40,820 bases of DNA from Planctomycetota bacterium (GTDB lineage Bacteria; Planctomycetota; J058; JAJDCQ01): assembly GCA_029260755.1 (NCBI GenBank), contig JAJDCQ010000247.1:1-40820 (forward strand). Direction: 5' to 3'. Position 1 is the first letter of the stretch; the number at the start of each line of letters is the position of its first letter. This document shows positions 1 to 8,823 of the stretch, in pieces. The notes under the pieces were generated by a model. It ran no database searches. It saw nothing but the letters and a program-made list of their open reading frames with translations, and was not told where the DNA came from. The translations under genes and the position numbers were made by a program.

Positions 1-253
1 GGAGGGGAGCGGCGAACGTCGGTGGCGCTCGCATGGGTCGGCGCTCCAACGTCTCGTCGCCCTGCGTTCAAGAAGAAGGCGAGCATCACCGGCGGAACCG
101 ATGACGCCCGTGGGTGTTTCGCATTTCCGGACGGGAACTAGTCTAGCGGGCCCTCGAGGGCGGGCGGGACCGCGTCACGGGACGGGGCGACCCGGTCTTC
201 CAGACGCCATCCCCGTCTGCGACAATGTTCGGAGGGGTTCCCTGGAAACCACG

Positions 254-1159
254 ATGGACGGGTCGGAGCGCCGAGAGCTGCGGAGAGACATGCACGGCAT
301 CGAACGGCGTTCGATCGTCCGCGACGGCGAGACGATCACCTACGAGGTGAAGGGCGAGGGGCCGCCGCTCCTCCTCGCCCACGGCCTCCTCGGCGACGGC
401 CGCTTCTGGGACGCGATCGCCCCGAGCTTCACCGCGACCCGCCGCGTGATCGTCCCCGACCTCCGCGGACATCGGGGCACGCCCGCGACCGGGCCGTTCT
501 CGCTGTGGGAGTCGGCCGACGACGTCCGCGCGATCCTCGACGCCGAGGCGATCGACCGCACACCGTGGGTCGGCTTCTCGATGGGCGCGATGATCGGGAT
601 GCGCCTCGCCCTCCGCGCGCCCGGGCGCCTCTCCGGCCTCTGTCTCCTCAGCACGTCCGCGGGCGCCGAGACGTGGTTCTCGCGGCTCGAGAAGCTCGCC
701 CTCGCGCGGATCGTGACGCGGTTCGGACCGCTCCGGATCTTCGAGCCGAAGACGCTCCGGCTGATGTTCGCCCGATCGTTCCGGACCGACCGCGCCAACG
801 CCGATGTCATCGCGGCGACGATGAATCAGCTCCGCGGGCACGGGCGCGACCTCGGGCACGCCATCGCCGCGACCTTCGGACGGCCCTCGATCGCCGACCT
901 CCTCGGGGCGGTCGGCGTGCCGGCCGTCGTCGCGATCGGCGAGGAGGACGTCCTCGCGCCGCCGACCTACAGCGAGGAGCTCGCCGCCGGCCTCGGCGCG
1001 GAGCTGACGCGCTTCCCCGGCGTCGGCCACATGCTTCCGCTCGAACGGCCCGAGGAGACCCGCGCGCTCATCGCGACGTTCCTCGAGCGACTGGCGTCGG
1101 GTCAGCTCTCCGGCGACTCGGGGGGCTCGGGCGCCGCCGCGCCGGCGCCCGTGAGGTAG
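254..1159 (+). CDS. alpha/beta hydrolase fold protein
   Basis: Serine hydrolase of the alpha/beta fold, likely cytosolic; substrate unknown. Counting from the ATG at 254 (301 aa), the oxyanion-side HG motif (LLAHGLLGDG) lies near residue 42, the nucleophile elbow is GFSMG with Ser109, the acid is probably Asp232 in GEEDVLAPP, and the catalytic His259 is in GVGHMLP, so the triad is complete in the usual order. No signal peptide is visible. The reading frame is open back to 101, but homology-like sequence only begins after residue 20. ATG 290 (behind GGAGAG, spacing only 2) is an alternative start. The 3' end overlaps the convergent gene on the minus strand by 58 bp, so the Gly/Ala/Pro-rich tails of the two proteins are antisense to each other. 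Fold assignment is secure; esterase, dienelactone hydrolase-like or haloperoxidase-like activity cannot be distinguished. Confidence 0.85.
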   Translation: MDGSERRELRRDMHGIERRSIVRDGETITYEVKGEGPPLLLAHGLLGDGRFWDAIAPSFTATRRVIVPDLRGHRGTPATGPFSLWESADDVRAILDAEAIDRTPWVGFSMGAMIGMRLALRAPGRLSGLCLLSTSAGAETWFSRLEKLALARIVTRFGPLRIFEPKTLRLMFARSFRTDRANADVIAATMNQLRGHGRDLGHAIAATFGRPSIADLLGAVGVPAVVAIGEEDVLAPPTYSEELAAGLGAELTRFPGVGHMLPLERPEETRALIATFLERLASGQLSGDSGGSGAAAPAPVR

Positions 1160-1542
1160 TCGCCCGGGTCGCTCGCGCTCTCGTCGCCGGCCTCGGAGTT
1201 GAGGAGATCCTCCTCGAGCTCGCCGAGCTCGATGCCCTCCTCCTCGAGCGACTTCTCGAGGCTGACGAACGTGCCGCCGCAGCGACAGGTCCAGTCCTCG
1301 CGCTCGGTCGTGTCGGTCCGGCGGCCGCACGTCTCGCAGACGGCGCACGCCCGGACGAACGCGTCCTTGACCGCGCGGGCGAGCTCGTCGTTGAGCGCCC
1401 CGAGCTCGATGAGGATCGCCTCGAGGCTGCCGCCCTTCTCGGTCCGGACGGCCCGCGCCTTCTGAAGGTCCTGGCTGGTCACCGCGCCCATCCGGAGCGC
1501 GATCTTGCCGAACGAGATCCGGGGTCGCGTCGTCGGGTCCAT
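1102..1542 (-). CDS. small MshEN-like domain plus zinc-ribbon protein
   Basis: A 146-aa soluble protein. Residues 9-64 (ISFGKIALRMGAVTSQDLQKA...) resemble the helical N-terminal domain found in GspE/MshE-type proteins (FG-x-I-L-x-x-x-G-hydrophobic pattern). Residues 66-90 carry cysteines C66, C69, C72, C86 and C88 in CxxC/CxC spacing, which suggests a zinc ribbon; the tail is acidic and low complexity. The same order of domains forms the N-terminus of the Ser/Thr kinase at 23599-25758, so this looks like a stand-alone version of that sensory or adaptor module. The ATG at 1542 has a GGGAGG ribosome site 8 nt upstream. It lies 73 bp downstream of the sigma-factor gene on the same strand and may be co-transcribed. 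Function is unknown. Confidence 0.7.
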   Translation of the reverse strand: MDPTTRPRISFGKIALRMGAVTSQDLQKARAVRTEKGGSLEAILIELGALNDELARAVKDAFVRACAVCETCGRRTDTTEREDWTCRCGGTFVSLEKSLEEEGIELGELEEDLLNSEAGDESASDPGDYLTGAGAAAPEPPESPES

Positions 1543-1615
1543 CAGGTCGGCCTCCCTTCCCTCTCACCGCGATGCTGGCTCGCGATGGGGTCGGGTGTCA
1601 ACGCGCCGAGCCCGA

Positions 1616-4600
1616 TCAGTCACGAGGGACGATGCGCCCCTCCGAGAGGTCGAGGACGTGGCTCGCCCGCCCCTCCTCGCCGACCTCGACGGCGGCCTTC
1701 GGCGTCTGGAGTCGCTCGGCGCCGCCGCCGTCCCAGCTCGCCCAGACGGTGACCGTGCCGGCGGCGAGGCCGCGCAGGATGACTCGTTGCTCGGCGCCGA
1801 GGCCGAGGCGCGGTCGCGTCGATCGAACGACTCCGGTCGCTCCGTCTCGCCAGGAGACGAGGAGCTCGGCGACGGGCTCGCCGGGCACCGCGAGGATGAC
1901 CTCGATCGAGGCGCCGCCCGCGGGGAGAGCGATCGTCCCGAGGTCGGTCGTCATCCCCGGCCGCAGCGAGAACGGGTCTGTCATCACCGGCGCGTGACCG
2001 TCGGCGGACACGTGGAGACGACCCCCGGCCACGCGCGGCAGCTCGATGTCGTCCTCGCCGTCGAGGTGCCGACGAGACCCGTCCGCGGGAACCGGAACGC
2101 CGGAGGCCCCGTCCCGGACGAGGACGAGCCACGCCGAGAGGGGCTCGCCGGCGGCGTCGACGGCGCGGAGGCGCACCCGCGGCGGCGCCTCCGCGTCGTC
2201 CGGATGGGGAAGCTCGACGACGAGGTCCTCGGTCCCGGCGAGGACGTCCCGCGCGAGCGCGGCCCAGCGGCTGCCGTGCTCGGCGAAGAGGTCCCAGCGG
2301 CCGGCCTGTAGCCCGCGAAGGACGAAGCGCCCCTCGTTCGCGATCGCGGCCGACCGCGCCGGCGAGAACGCCCTCTTCGCGACGAACGACCCGGCCGCCT
2401 CGGGGACGTGCCCGGCCGGGAACGCCACCACGAGGACGCGGTGGGCCTGATCGAATCGCCCCGAGATCGTCGCCTCGGCGACGAGCGCGACCTCGACCGG
2501 CTCGCCGGCGCGGGCGGTGTCGTGCGTCACGAGGACCTCGCGCTCGGCGAACCCCGCGGCGCCGACGAGAAGGCGATGCTCGCCCGAGGCGAGCTGGCCG
2601 AGCGAGAACGCGCCGTCGGCGTCGGTGTGGCGCAGGACCTGGCTCTCGGCGTGGAAGCTGCCGGCCGGATTCAGGAACGCGTCCCGCACGGCGGTGTTGC
2701 CGTTCATCCCGCTGAACCGCACATCCCGAACGCGCGATCCGAGGACGAAGATCCACGCCCCCTCGATCGGTCCGTCCGGCCCGACCACCCGGCCCGCGAG
2801 CTCGCTCGCCCGGTCGAGGACGAACGAGAGCGCGCGTCCGTCGGGCCTCACCGCGATGTCGTTGCGCTCGACCGGCGCGAAGCCGGCCGCCTCGATCGCG
2901 ATCGAGACGACCGCGCAGGTCGGCCCCCAGCGCCCGCCCGGGGTGAGGCCGGGCAGCTCGAAGTAACCCTCGGCGTCGGTCGCGCGCTCGACCTCGAGGA
3001 GGACCTCCGAGTCGTTCGCGCGGCCGGAGGACCAGGGGGCCTGATCGAGGACGCGTCGGCGGATTCCGACCGACGCACCGGCGACGGGAAGCCCGGAGCC
3101 ATCGCGCACGACGCCGCGAAGAATGAGCTCGGGCGCGAGCCTGACGAGCACGTCGGCCTCGTCGACCGGAGCGGCCTTCACGAAGTCGGGATGCCCATGC
3201 TGCTCCCGCGTGAACCGCCGCATCGCCGCCGCGCTCGGCCGCCCCGCCAGGTCGCCTTCCCGCCACGAGAGCCCGTCGTGAACGCCCGGCACCTGGAGGA
3301 CCGAGGGCGCGTAGCCGTCGGCCGACGCGACGAGCGTGGTCGGAAATTCGCTCGCGATCCGCGGCGCGACGAGCTCGAACCGCCCGTCGTCGTCGACGTC
3401 GACCCGCCGATCGAGGAGGAGGACGCGCGCGCCGGGGAGGGGCGCCTCCGTCGTCGCGTCGATGACCCGACCGGCGAAGCGCTGCGCGATCAGATGGAGC
3501 TCGAGCCCCGCGGAGCCCGGCGCCGTCGGGCCGGCGACGACGACGAAGAAGTCCGCCTCGTCGGCCGCGCCGGCGCGGAACAGGCCGGTGCCCCGGCCCG
3601 TCCGCCCGTAGACCCGTTCGCTCCGCCCCTCGAGCGGCGGCGGCGCCGGGACATCGAGGACCACCCGGGCGACGCGCCAGTCATCGACCTCGTCGGTCGG
3701 AATCGCGAACCGGCCGTCGGCGCCGGTCGTCACCTCGACCCGCTCCTCGCCGCCGGTGATCAGGATCGCGTGCACGCCGGGCTCGGGCTGACCGTCGAGG
3801 AAGACCCGGCCGCGAACGGCCCCGGCGTCGTCGGCGATCGCGGACGACGCGCCCGGCCCGACCGGAGCCGCGCCCGTCGCGCGCCTCGCGCCGGTCGGAC
3901 CGACGGGGGCGCGGCCCCCATCCGGCGCCTCGCCGCCGCGTCGGGCGCGGGCGGCGTCGTCCCCGGATCCGTCGAGCGCCCCGACGCCCCGCGCGTCGTC
4001 GTCGGGCCCGCGCCCGACGGCCGCGGCATCGGGATCGCCGACCGGGCTCGAGACCGCGAACGCCCCGAGGCCGACCGCGCCGAGCAGGAGCGGCAGCAGG
4101 ACCGCGGCCGCGACGAGAGCTCGGCGCGGCCCGCCGCGGGCGGAGTCGATCAGCTGGCGAGCCGAGGGCGCGGGAGGCGTCGCGTCCCCGCCCGGCGGCG
4201 GCGCGCCCGCCCCCGCGATCACCTCGACCGCGCTCGGCGCCTCGGGCACGGCGAACGCCGGCGCCGCGGCGAGGAGCGCGGCGAGCCCCGATCCGACCGA
4301 TGCCGTGGCGAGGCCGCCCTCGCCGGCGAAGCGCTCCCGGAGGGACGCGAGGGCGCGGTGGATCTGCGCGCTGACCGTCCCCTCGGGGCGGTCGACGACG
4401 TCGGCGACCTCCCGATGGGTCAGACCGTGGAGGAAGTGGAGCGTCAGCACCTCGCGCTGAAACGGGGCGAGGCGCGCGAGGATCACCTCGAGGAGCTCCC
4501 GCCGATCGAGGTTCGCCTCGCCGGCCACGTCGGGCCGCGCCGCGCTCTCCTCGTGAAGCGTCCGGCGGCTCCGCGCCCGGGCGTGGTCGGTCGCCACGTT

Positions 4601-4855
4601 CCGGACGATCCGATAGAGCCACGGCCGCAGCGCGCGCCCGTCCTCGAACCGATCGATCGACCGGAGCGCCGAGCAGAACGCCTCCTGCGCCGCGTCCTCG
4701 GCGAGCCCCGGGTCGCCGATCGCCCGGCGGGCGAGCTGGAACGCCGGGCGCCAGTGCCGCTGCAGAAGCAGCCGGACGGCCTCCTCATCACCCGCGCGCA
4801 GGCGTGGAACGAGGCCCTCATCGGTCGTCGGGTTCGCCATCATCGCCATCGTCAT
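1616..4855 (-). CDS. ECF sigma factor fused to TM segment and carboxypeptidase-regulatory-like repeats
   Basis: A 1079-aa chimera. Residues 24-98 match sigma-70 region 2 (LAEDAAQEAF, RPWLYRIVRNVATDHARARSRR) and residues 117-176 match region 4 (LAPFQREVLTLHFLHGLTHREVADVVDRPEGTVSAQIHRA), so the N-terminus is a complete cytoplasmic ECF sigma factor. After a Pro/Ala linker a single membrane helix spans about 246-268. The remaining ~800 residues hold repeated beta-sandwich units of the carboxypeptidase-regulatory-like type (about 345-400, 458-525, 577-668, 686-778 and further degenerate copies), with recurrent DADGxF and GRVxDxxGxPxxGAxV motifs, predicted outside the membrane. ATG 4855 is supported by GGGAGG 7 nt upstream. 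No separate anti-sigma gene is adjacent. It is divergent from the HEAT-type pair. Inference: a membrane-tethered sigma factor whose outer domain senses or binds an envelope ligand; release would require proteolysis or a conformational signal. Confidence 0.88.
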   Translation of the reverse strand: MTMAMMANPTTDEGLVPRLRAGDEEAVRLLLQRHWRPAFQLARRAIGDPGLAEDAAQEAFCSALRSIDRFEDGRALRPWLYRIVRNVATDHARARSRRTLHEESAARPDVAGEANLDRRELLEVILARLAPFQREVLTLHFLHGLTHREVADVVDRPEGTVSAQIHRALASLRERFAGEGGLATASVGSGLAALLAAAPAFAVPEAPSAVEVIAGAGAPPPGGDATPPAPSARQLIDSARGGPRRALVAAAVLLPLLLGAVGLGAFAVSSPVGDPDAAAVGRGPDDDARGVGALDGSGDDAARARRGGEAPDGGRAPVGPTGARRATGAAPVGPGASSAIADDAGAVRGRVFLDGQPEPGVHAILITGGEERVEVTTGADGRFAIPTDEVDDWRVARVVLDVPAPPPLEGRSERVYGRTGRGTGLFRAGAADEADFFVVVAGPTAPGSAGLELHLIAQRFAGRVIDATTEAPLPGARVLLLDRRVDVDDDGRFELVAPRIASEFPTTLVASADGYAPSVLQVPGVHDGLSWREGDLAGRPSAAAMRRFTREQHGHPDFVKAAPVDEADVLVRLAPELILRGVVRDGSGLPVAGASVGIRRRVLDQAPWSSGRANDSEVLLEVERATDAEGYFELPGLTPGGRWGPTCAVVSIAIEAAGFAPVERNDIAVRPDGRALSFVLDRASELAGRVVGPDGPIEGAWIFVLGSRVRDVRFSGMNGNTAVRDAFLNPAGSFHAESQVLRHTDADGAFSLGQLASGEHRLLVGAAGFAEREVLVTHDTARAGEPVEVALVAEATISGRFDQAHRVLVVAFPAGHVPEAAGSFVAKRAFSPARSAAIANEGRFVLRGLQAGRWDLFAEHGSRWAALARDVLAGTEDLVVELPHPDDAEAPPRVRLRAVDAAGEPLSAWLVLVRDGASGVPVPADGSRRHLDGEDDIELPRVAGGRLHVSADGHAPVMTDPFSLRPGMTTDLGTIALPAGGASIEVILAVPGEPVAELLVSWRDGATGVVRSTRPRLGLGAEQRVILRGLAAGTVTVWASWDGGGAERLQTPKAAVEVGEEGRASHVLDLSEGRIVPRD

Positions 4856-4978
4856 CGTCGAGCCTCCCTCGTGCCTCCGGAGGGTGTTCGTCGCTCGACC
4901 CCGCGATCCTTGCAGGAATCTCCGATCGCGTCAGCCCCCGAGGCGTTCCCGTTGCCCGACGACGTCTCGGAGCCGGCA

Positions 4979-5007
4979 CTTACACGACCGCTCGGACGCG
5001 CTACAAT
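4979..5007 (+). promoter_or_regulatory. sigma-70-type promoter of the HEAT-type pair
   Basis: CTTACA (4979-4984, 4/6 to the -35 consensus), a 17-bp spacer, then TACAAT (5002-5007, 5/6 to the -10 consensus). The predicted transcript would start near 5014, about 17 nt before the ATG at 5031. The GCTACAAT core recurs upstream of msrA. Confidence 0.5.
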
Positions 5008-5030
5008 CCTCGCCATGCGAGGCCGGACCC

Positions 5031-6452
5031 ATGAGTGACGCCCGGAGATCTCTCCGGCGAATGGCCGGCCGGCTGGGCGCCGCCCTGCTCCTCCTGACCG
5101 TCATCGCGGCCGGCGTCGCCGCCGTGGCGTGGCGCGACACGTTCCGCGCCCGGTGGATCGCCCCCGCCCTCCTCGATGACCTGGCGGTCCCGGGCTCCCT
5201 CGACTTCGCCGAGGGCAACCCGGCGGTCGAGGCGGGCCTCGAGCGGCTCGGGGGGCTCGATCCGGTCGCGGTGTCGGCGGTCCTCCGCGCCGAGATGGAG
5301 AGCGGCGACGTCTCCCGGGCGGCGCTCGCGACGCTGCTGCTGCTCACCCTCCAGGACGAGCCCTGGGCGACCGAGCCCGACGCCGGGACGCGGGCCCGCG
5401 CGGCCGAGGTGCTCGTCGGCGCGCTCGCGCTCGATGATCCGAGCCTCGTCGGCATCGCGCGCGGCCACCTCGCGATGGACTTGGTCCCCGAGGCGCTCGT
5501 TCCCCTCGTCCGGCTCGCTCGCCGAGAGCGCGGCCTCCTCCGTCCCCACGCCCTCGAGCTCCTCGCGGACTTCCTCCGTGAGCTCCCGCGCCCCGGCACG
5601 ACCGACCCCGAGGAGCGCGCGTTCTCGATCGAGCGCGCGGTCGAGGAGCGGAGGGCCCAGGTCGTCGCGGAGGTCATCGAGTTGCTCGACGATCCCGACC
5701 CTGCCCTCGACCAGCCGCTCGTCGAGGTGCTCGTCGCGTTCGGGCGGCCCATGATCGATCGGCTCGAGCCGACGGTCCGCGGTGCGCCCGCGCCGGCGCG
5801 GCGCCGGGCCGCCCACGCCTACTCCTCGCTCGCGGTCTCGCACGAGCCCCGGATCGCCGCGCTCCGCCGCCTCGCCGACGCCGCCGACGGCCGCGACGAC
5901 GAGCTGCTCGACGCGTTCGCCCCGGCCCTCCGCGGAGGCTTCGTCGATCCCGTCCCCACCATCGTGCCGTCGAGCGACGAGGAGCTCGCCCGCGTCCTCG
6001 CCCTCCTCGACCGTCCGGCGCCGCTCCGGCGAGCGGCCGCGATCACCCTCTTCGCGATCGCCCTGGATCGGGGCATCGCCGAGCCCACCCGGGCGCGCCT
6101 CGTCGACCGACTCGTGGTCCTGGTCGAGGACCCCGACGCGAGCATCCGCCTCGACGTCGCGCGCGAGCTCCGCCGCTTCGCCGCCTGGGACGCGCACGGC
6201 GTTCGGATCGTGCCGGCCTGCATCGCGCGCCTCGACCGGGAGACGGACCCCGACGTCGCCGACTGGCTCGTCCGGACCCTCATCGACCACGCCGCGCGGG
6301 AGCAGAAGGGTCGCGTGGTCGACGCGATCGTCGAGGCCGCCCGAGGAAGCGAGGCCCTCCGACACCGATTCGCGGCCCTCCGCGACGATCCGCGCCCCGT
6401 CGCCCGCGAGATCGCCGAGCGGATCGAGGCCGAGGATCCCGGCGATGAGTGA
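5031..6452 (+). CDS. membrane-anchored HEAT-repeat-like protein, copy 1
   Basis: A 473-aa protein with a basic N-terminus (MSDARRSLRR) and one membrane helix at about residues 15-33, followed by an alpha-helical, Leu/Ala/Asp/Glu-rich body. Short helical pairs recur with patterns such as EVIELLDDPDPALDQPLVEVLVAFG and LVVLVEDPDASIRLDVARELRRFA, the classic look of HEAT/armadillo repeats (D-P-D-x-x-(V/I)-R). Such repeats usually serve as protein-binding scaffolds; no catalytic motif is visible. The body probably faces the periplasm or outside if the N-terminus stays in. The start ATG 5031 follows a good promoter. The stop overlaps the start of its paralogue by 8 bp (ATGAGTGA), so translation is probably coupled. 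The pair is divergent from the sigma-factor chimera, so a functional link is possible but unproven. Confidence 0.72.
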   Translation: MSDARRSLRRMAGRLGAALLLLTVIAAGVAAVAWRDTFRARWIAPALLDDLAVPGSLDFAEGNPAVEAGLERLGGLDPVAVSAVLRAEMESGDVSRAALATLLLLTLQDEPWATEPDAGTRARAAEVLVGALALDDPSLVGIARGHLAMDLVPEALVPLVRLARRERGLLRPHALELLADFLRELPRPGTTDPEERAFSIERAVEERRAQVVAEVIELLDDPDPALDQPLVEVLVAFGRPMIDRLEPTVRGAPAPARRRAAHAYSSLAVSHEPRIAALRRLADAADGRDDELLDAFAPALRGGFVDPVPTIVPSSDEELARVLALLDRPAPLRRAAAITLFAIALDRGIAEPTRARLVDRLVVLVEDPDASIRLDVARELRRFAAWDAHGVRIVPACIARLDRETDPDVADWLVRTLIDHAAREQKGRVVDAIVEAARGSEALRHRFAALRDDPRPVAREIAERIEAEDPGDE

Positions 6453-8049
6453 CCGGCCCCGCTCGCTCCGGCGCGCCGCCGGCCGAACGGCCGCGGCCCT
6501 CCTCGCCCTGACCCTCATCGCGGCCGCGGCCGGCGCGATCGCGTGGCGGGACACCTACCGCGCCCGCGGCATCGTCACGCCGCTCCTCGCGGTGATCGAG
6601 GAGGAGCCGAAGGACTCCACCCGCTTCTACGACGCGATGGACGGGCTCGGGCGCGACGTCGAACGACTCGGCGCCCTCGATCCCACGCAGGTCGAGGCCG
6701 TCCTCGGGGCGGAGCTCGAGGTGGGCGAGCTCCGCCGGCGGGCCTTCGCCGCCGTCCTGCTGGTCTGGCTCGCCGACCACGTCTGGGCGGATGCGCGGCT
6801 CGCCATGCCGACCCGCGAGCGAGCCGCCGAGATCCTGGTGGAGATGGTCGTGACCGGGGAGGGGGAGGTCCGGGACCTCGCCGAGGAGCACCTCTTCGGG
6901 ACGAGTCCCGAGGCCCTCGTCCCCCTCGCGGTGACGGCCCGTCGCGCGTCCGGGCGGACGCGCCTCGTCGCGCTCGCGCACCTCGAGCTGCTCCTGGACC
7001 AGGTCCCGCGGCGAGGTTCCCGCCGGCCGGAGGATCAGGTCTTGATCGCGCAGCGCCAGCTCGAGCCGCGCGTCGCGCGGGTGATGGCGATCGTCCTGAA
7101 GCTCCTCGAGGAGGAAGCCCAGGACCCCGAGATCGACCGCCTCCTGGTCGAGGTCCTCGGCTACGGCGGCGCCGCGATCCTGCCCGAGCTCGAGGATGTC
7201 CTGCGCTCCGGTCCGGATGTCGCCCGCCGGCGCGCCGCCCCGGCCCTGATGGACATCGCCTCGGACGCCGACTCGCCCGTCGACGCGCTCCTCCTCGTCG
7301 GGCGCATCACCGCCACCGCGACCGACGGCGAGGCGATCCTCGCGGCGGTGGACCCCGAGCTGCGCCGACGCTTTCCCAACGGCTCGCGGCCGCTGCCACG
7401 GGACGGAGCGCTGACCGGGCTCCTCGACCTCCTCGAGCGCGAGCCTCCCCTGCGACGGGCCGCCGCGCTCGCCGTCGCGTCGGTCGCCGGCGGGCTCGCG
7501 AACGCCGGAGATCCCGGCCGGGCGATGGAGCTCGTCGACCGGCTCGTCACCGTCGCCACGGAGGATCCCGACGCGGAGGTCCGGACCGCCACGACGAACG
7601 AGCTCGCCCGGATCTCCGCCGCGGCCGTGCGCGCCGACGAGGTCGTCCCACGCCTCATCGAGCGCTACGCGCACGAAGAGGCCACCGCCACCATCCACGC
7701 GCTCGTCCGGACCTCGGTCGAGCTCGCCGGTCGGGCCCCCGAGGACGCGCGGATCAGGCGACTCGTCGTCGAGGCGCTCCTTCGCGGGCTCCGGGGCGAA
7801 CGTCCCCGGTCGGCCTACGATGCGGACGGCGTCGTCGCCCTCGCCGGCTCCGGCGCGGTCGACCCCCTCCTGGAGATCGGCGCCGCCCACGAGGACGCCG
7901 TCCCGCGGATCGTCGGGGCGCTCATCGGCGGCGCGCGGGTCGACGACGCGGTCCGCGACCGCATCGCCGCGCGGCGCGACGATCCGCACCCGGCGGTGCG
8001 CGAGATCGTCGAGCTGGTCGAGAGCCGCCTCCCGCCGCGCGAGGAGTGA
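6445..8049 (+). CDS. membrane-anchored HEAT-repeat-like protein, copy 2
   Basis: A 534-aa paralogue of the upstream gene. The N-termini align almost residue for residue: MSD-x-RSLRR-AGR, a membrane helix at about 14-32, then AWRDT(F/Y)RAR. The rest is again a run of helical HEAT-like units, for example DRLVTVATEDPDAEVRTATTNELARIS and RDDPHPAVREIVELVESRL. The ATG at 6445 lies inside the end of copy 1, giving an 8-bp overlap. This is a tandem duplication with divergence in the middle of the protein. No enzyme motif is seen. Possible roles are an envelope scaffold or a partner of the neighbouring membrane sigma factor; both are inference. Confidence 0.72.
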   Translation: MSDRPRSLRRAAGRTAAALLALTLIAAAAGAIAWRDTYRARGIVTPLLAVIEEEPKDSTRFYDAMDGLGRDVERLGALDPTQVEAVLGAELEVGELRRRAFAAVLLVWLADHVWADARLAMPTRERAAEILVEMVVTGEGEVRDLAEEHLFGTSPEALVPLAVTARRASGRTRLVALAHLELLLDQVPRRGSRRPEDQVLIAQRQLEPRVARVMAIVLKLLEEEAQDPEIDRLLVEVLGYGGAAILPELEDVLRSGPDVARRRAAPALMDIASDADSPVDALLLVGRITATATDGEAILAAVDPELRRRFPNGSRPLPRDGALTGLLDLLEREPPLRRAAALAVASVAGGLANAGDPGRAMELVDRLVTVATEDPDAEVRTATTNELARISAAAVRADEVVPRLIERYAHEEATATIHALVRTSVELAGRAPEDARIRRLVVEALLRGLRGERPRSAYDADGVVALAGSGAVDPLLEIGAAHEDAVPRIVGALIGGARVDDAVRDRIAARRDDPHPAVREIVELVESRLPPREE

Positions 8050-8095
8050 CCCACCACGAGGCGACTGCCGCCTTCCGGGCGCTCGCGACGCCCGC

Positions 8096-8101
8096 TACAA
8101 T
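8096..8101 (+). promoter_or_regulatory. possible -10 box of msrA
   Basis: TACAAT in the context CGCTACAATC, the same core as the promoter at 5002-5007. The -35 at a 17-bp spacing would be TTCCGG (8073-8078), which is weak. The transcript would begin near 8108, about 30 nt before the first ATG of msrA. Confidence 0.35.
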
Positions 8102-8136
8102 CGAGGCCTGCCCGCTCCTCCCGTCGGAGTCTCCAA

Positions 8137-8817
8137 ATGCCCCGGAAAGGTCTCCTCGCCATGCTCTTCGGCAGCAAGAAGCTCTCGCTCCCCTCCGCCG
8201 ACGAGGCGCTCCCCGGTCGCGCCGAGCCGCTCGCGGTCTCCGAGACGCACTTCGTGAACGGCAACACGACCGTCGAGCCGTTCCCCGAGGGGACGCAGCT
8301 CGCGATGTTCGGCCTCGGCTGCTTCTGGGGCGCCGAGAAGGGGTTCTGGAAGGCGAACGGCGTCGTCTCGACCCAGGTCGGCTACGCCGCCGGGCTCACG
8401 CCGAACCCGACCTACCACGAGGTGTGCTCGGGGCAGACCGGGCACAACGAGGTCGTCCGCGTCATCTTCGATCCGAGCAAGGTGAGCTACGAGGCGCTCG
8501 TGCGGCTCTTCTTCGAGAGCCACGACCCGACCCAGGGGATGCGCCAGGGAAACGACCGGGGCACCCAGTACCGGAGCGGCATCTACTGCTACGACGGTGA
8601 GCAACGGCGCGTCGCCGAGGCGGTCCGCGATGCCTACGGCGCGGCGCTCGCCGCGGCCGGGCACGACGCGATCACGACCGAGATCATCGACGCCCCCGCG
8701 TTCTACTACGCCGAGGACTACCACCAGCAGTACCTCGCCAAGAACCCGGCGGGCTACTGCGGCCTCGGCGGAACGGGCGTGAGCTGCCCGACGGGGATCG
8801 GCGCCGGCGACGCCTGA
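8137..8817 (+). CDS. msrA: peptide-methionine (S)-S-oxide reductase MsrA
   Basis: Reduces methionine-S-sulfoxide in proteins back to methionine using thioredoxin. In the 226-aa reading the catalytic motif is GCFWG with Cys62, followed by GYAAGLTPNPTYHEVCSGQTGHNEVVRV, MRQGNDRGTQYRS and the YYAEDYHQQYLAKNP block, all hallmarks of the family. The C-terminal GYCGLGGTGVSCP carries Cys208 and Cys217, the recycling cysteines of the E. coli-type enzyme. The N-terminus (LFGSKKLSLPSADEALPGR) also matches the long E. coli-type form. ATG 8161, 10 nt after GGAAAGG, gives a 218-aa product that starts like the E. coli protein and is a serious alternative to ATG 8137, which has GGAG 7 nt upstream. The gene converges on the next gene with a 6-bp gap. 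Confidence 0.96.
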   Translation: MPRKGLLAMLFGSKKLSLPSADEALPGRAEPLAVSETHFVNGNTTVEPFPEGTQLAMFGLGCFWGAEKGFWKANGVVSTQVGYAAGLTPNPTYHEVCSGQTGHNEVVRVIFDPSKVSYEALVRLFFESHDPTQGMRQGNDRGTQYRSGIYCYDGEQRRVAEAVRDAYGAALAAAGHDAITTEIIDAPAFYYAEDYHQQYLAKNPAGYCGLGGTGVSCPTGIGAGDA

Positions 8818-8823
8818 GCTCGC

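Noticed and set aside
150..161. GCCCTCGAGGGC palindrome near the left edge as an operator
   Set aside because: A GC palindrome of this size is expected by chance in such DNA and no promoter is visible next to it.
2408..5038. 876-codon plus-strand frame over the sigma chimera
   Set aside because: Antisense shadow; the minus strand encodes intact sigma regions 2 and 4 with a good ribosome site.
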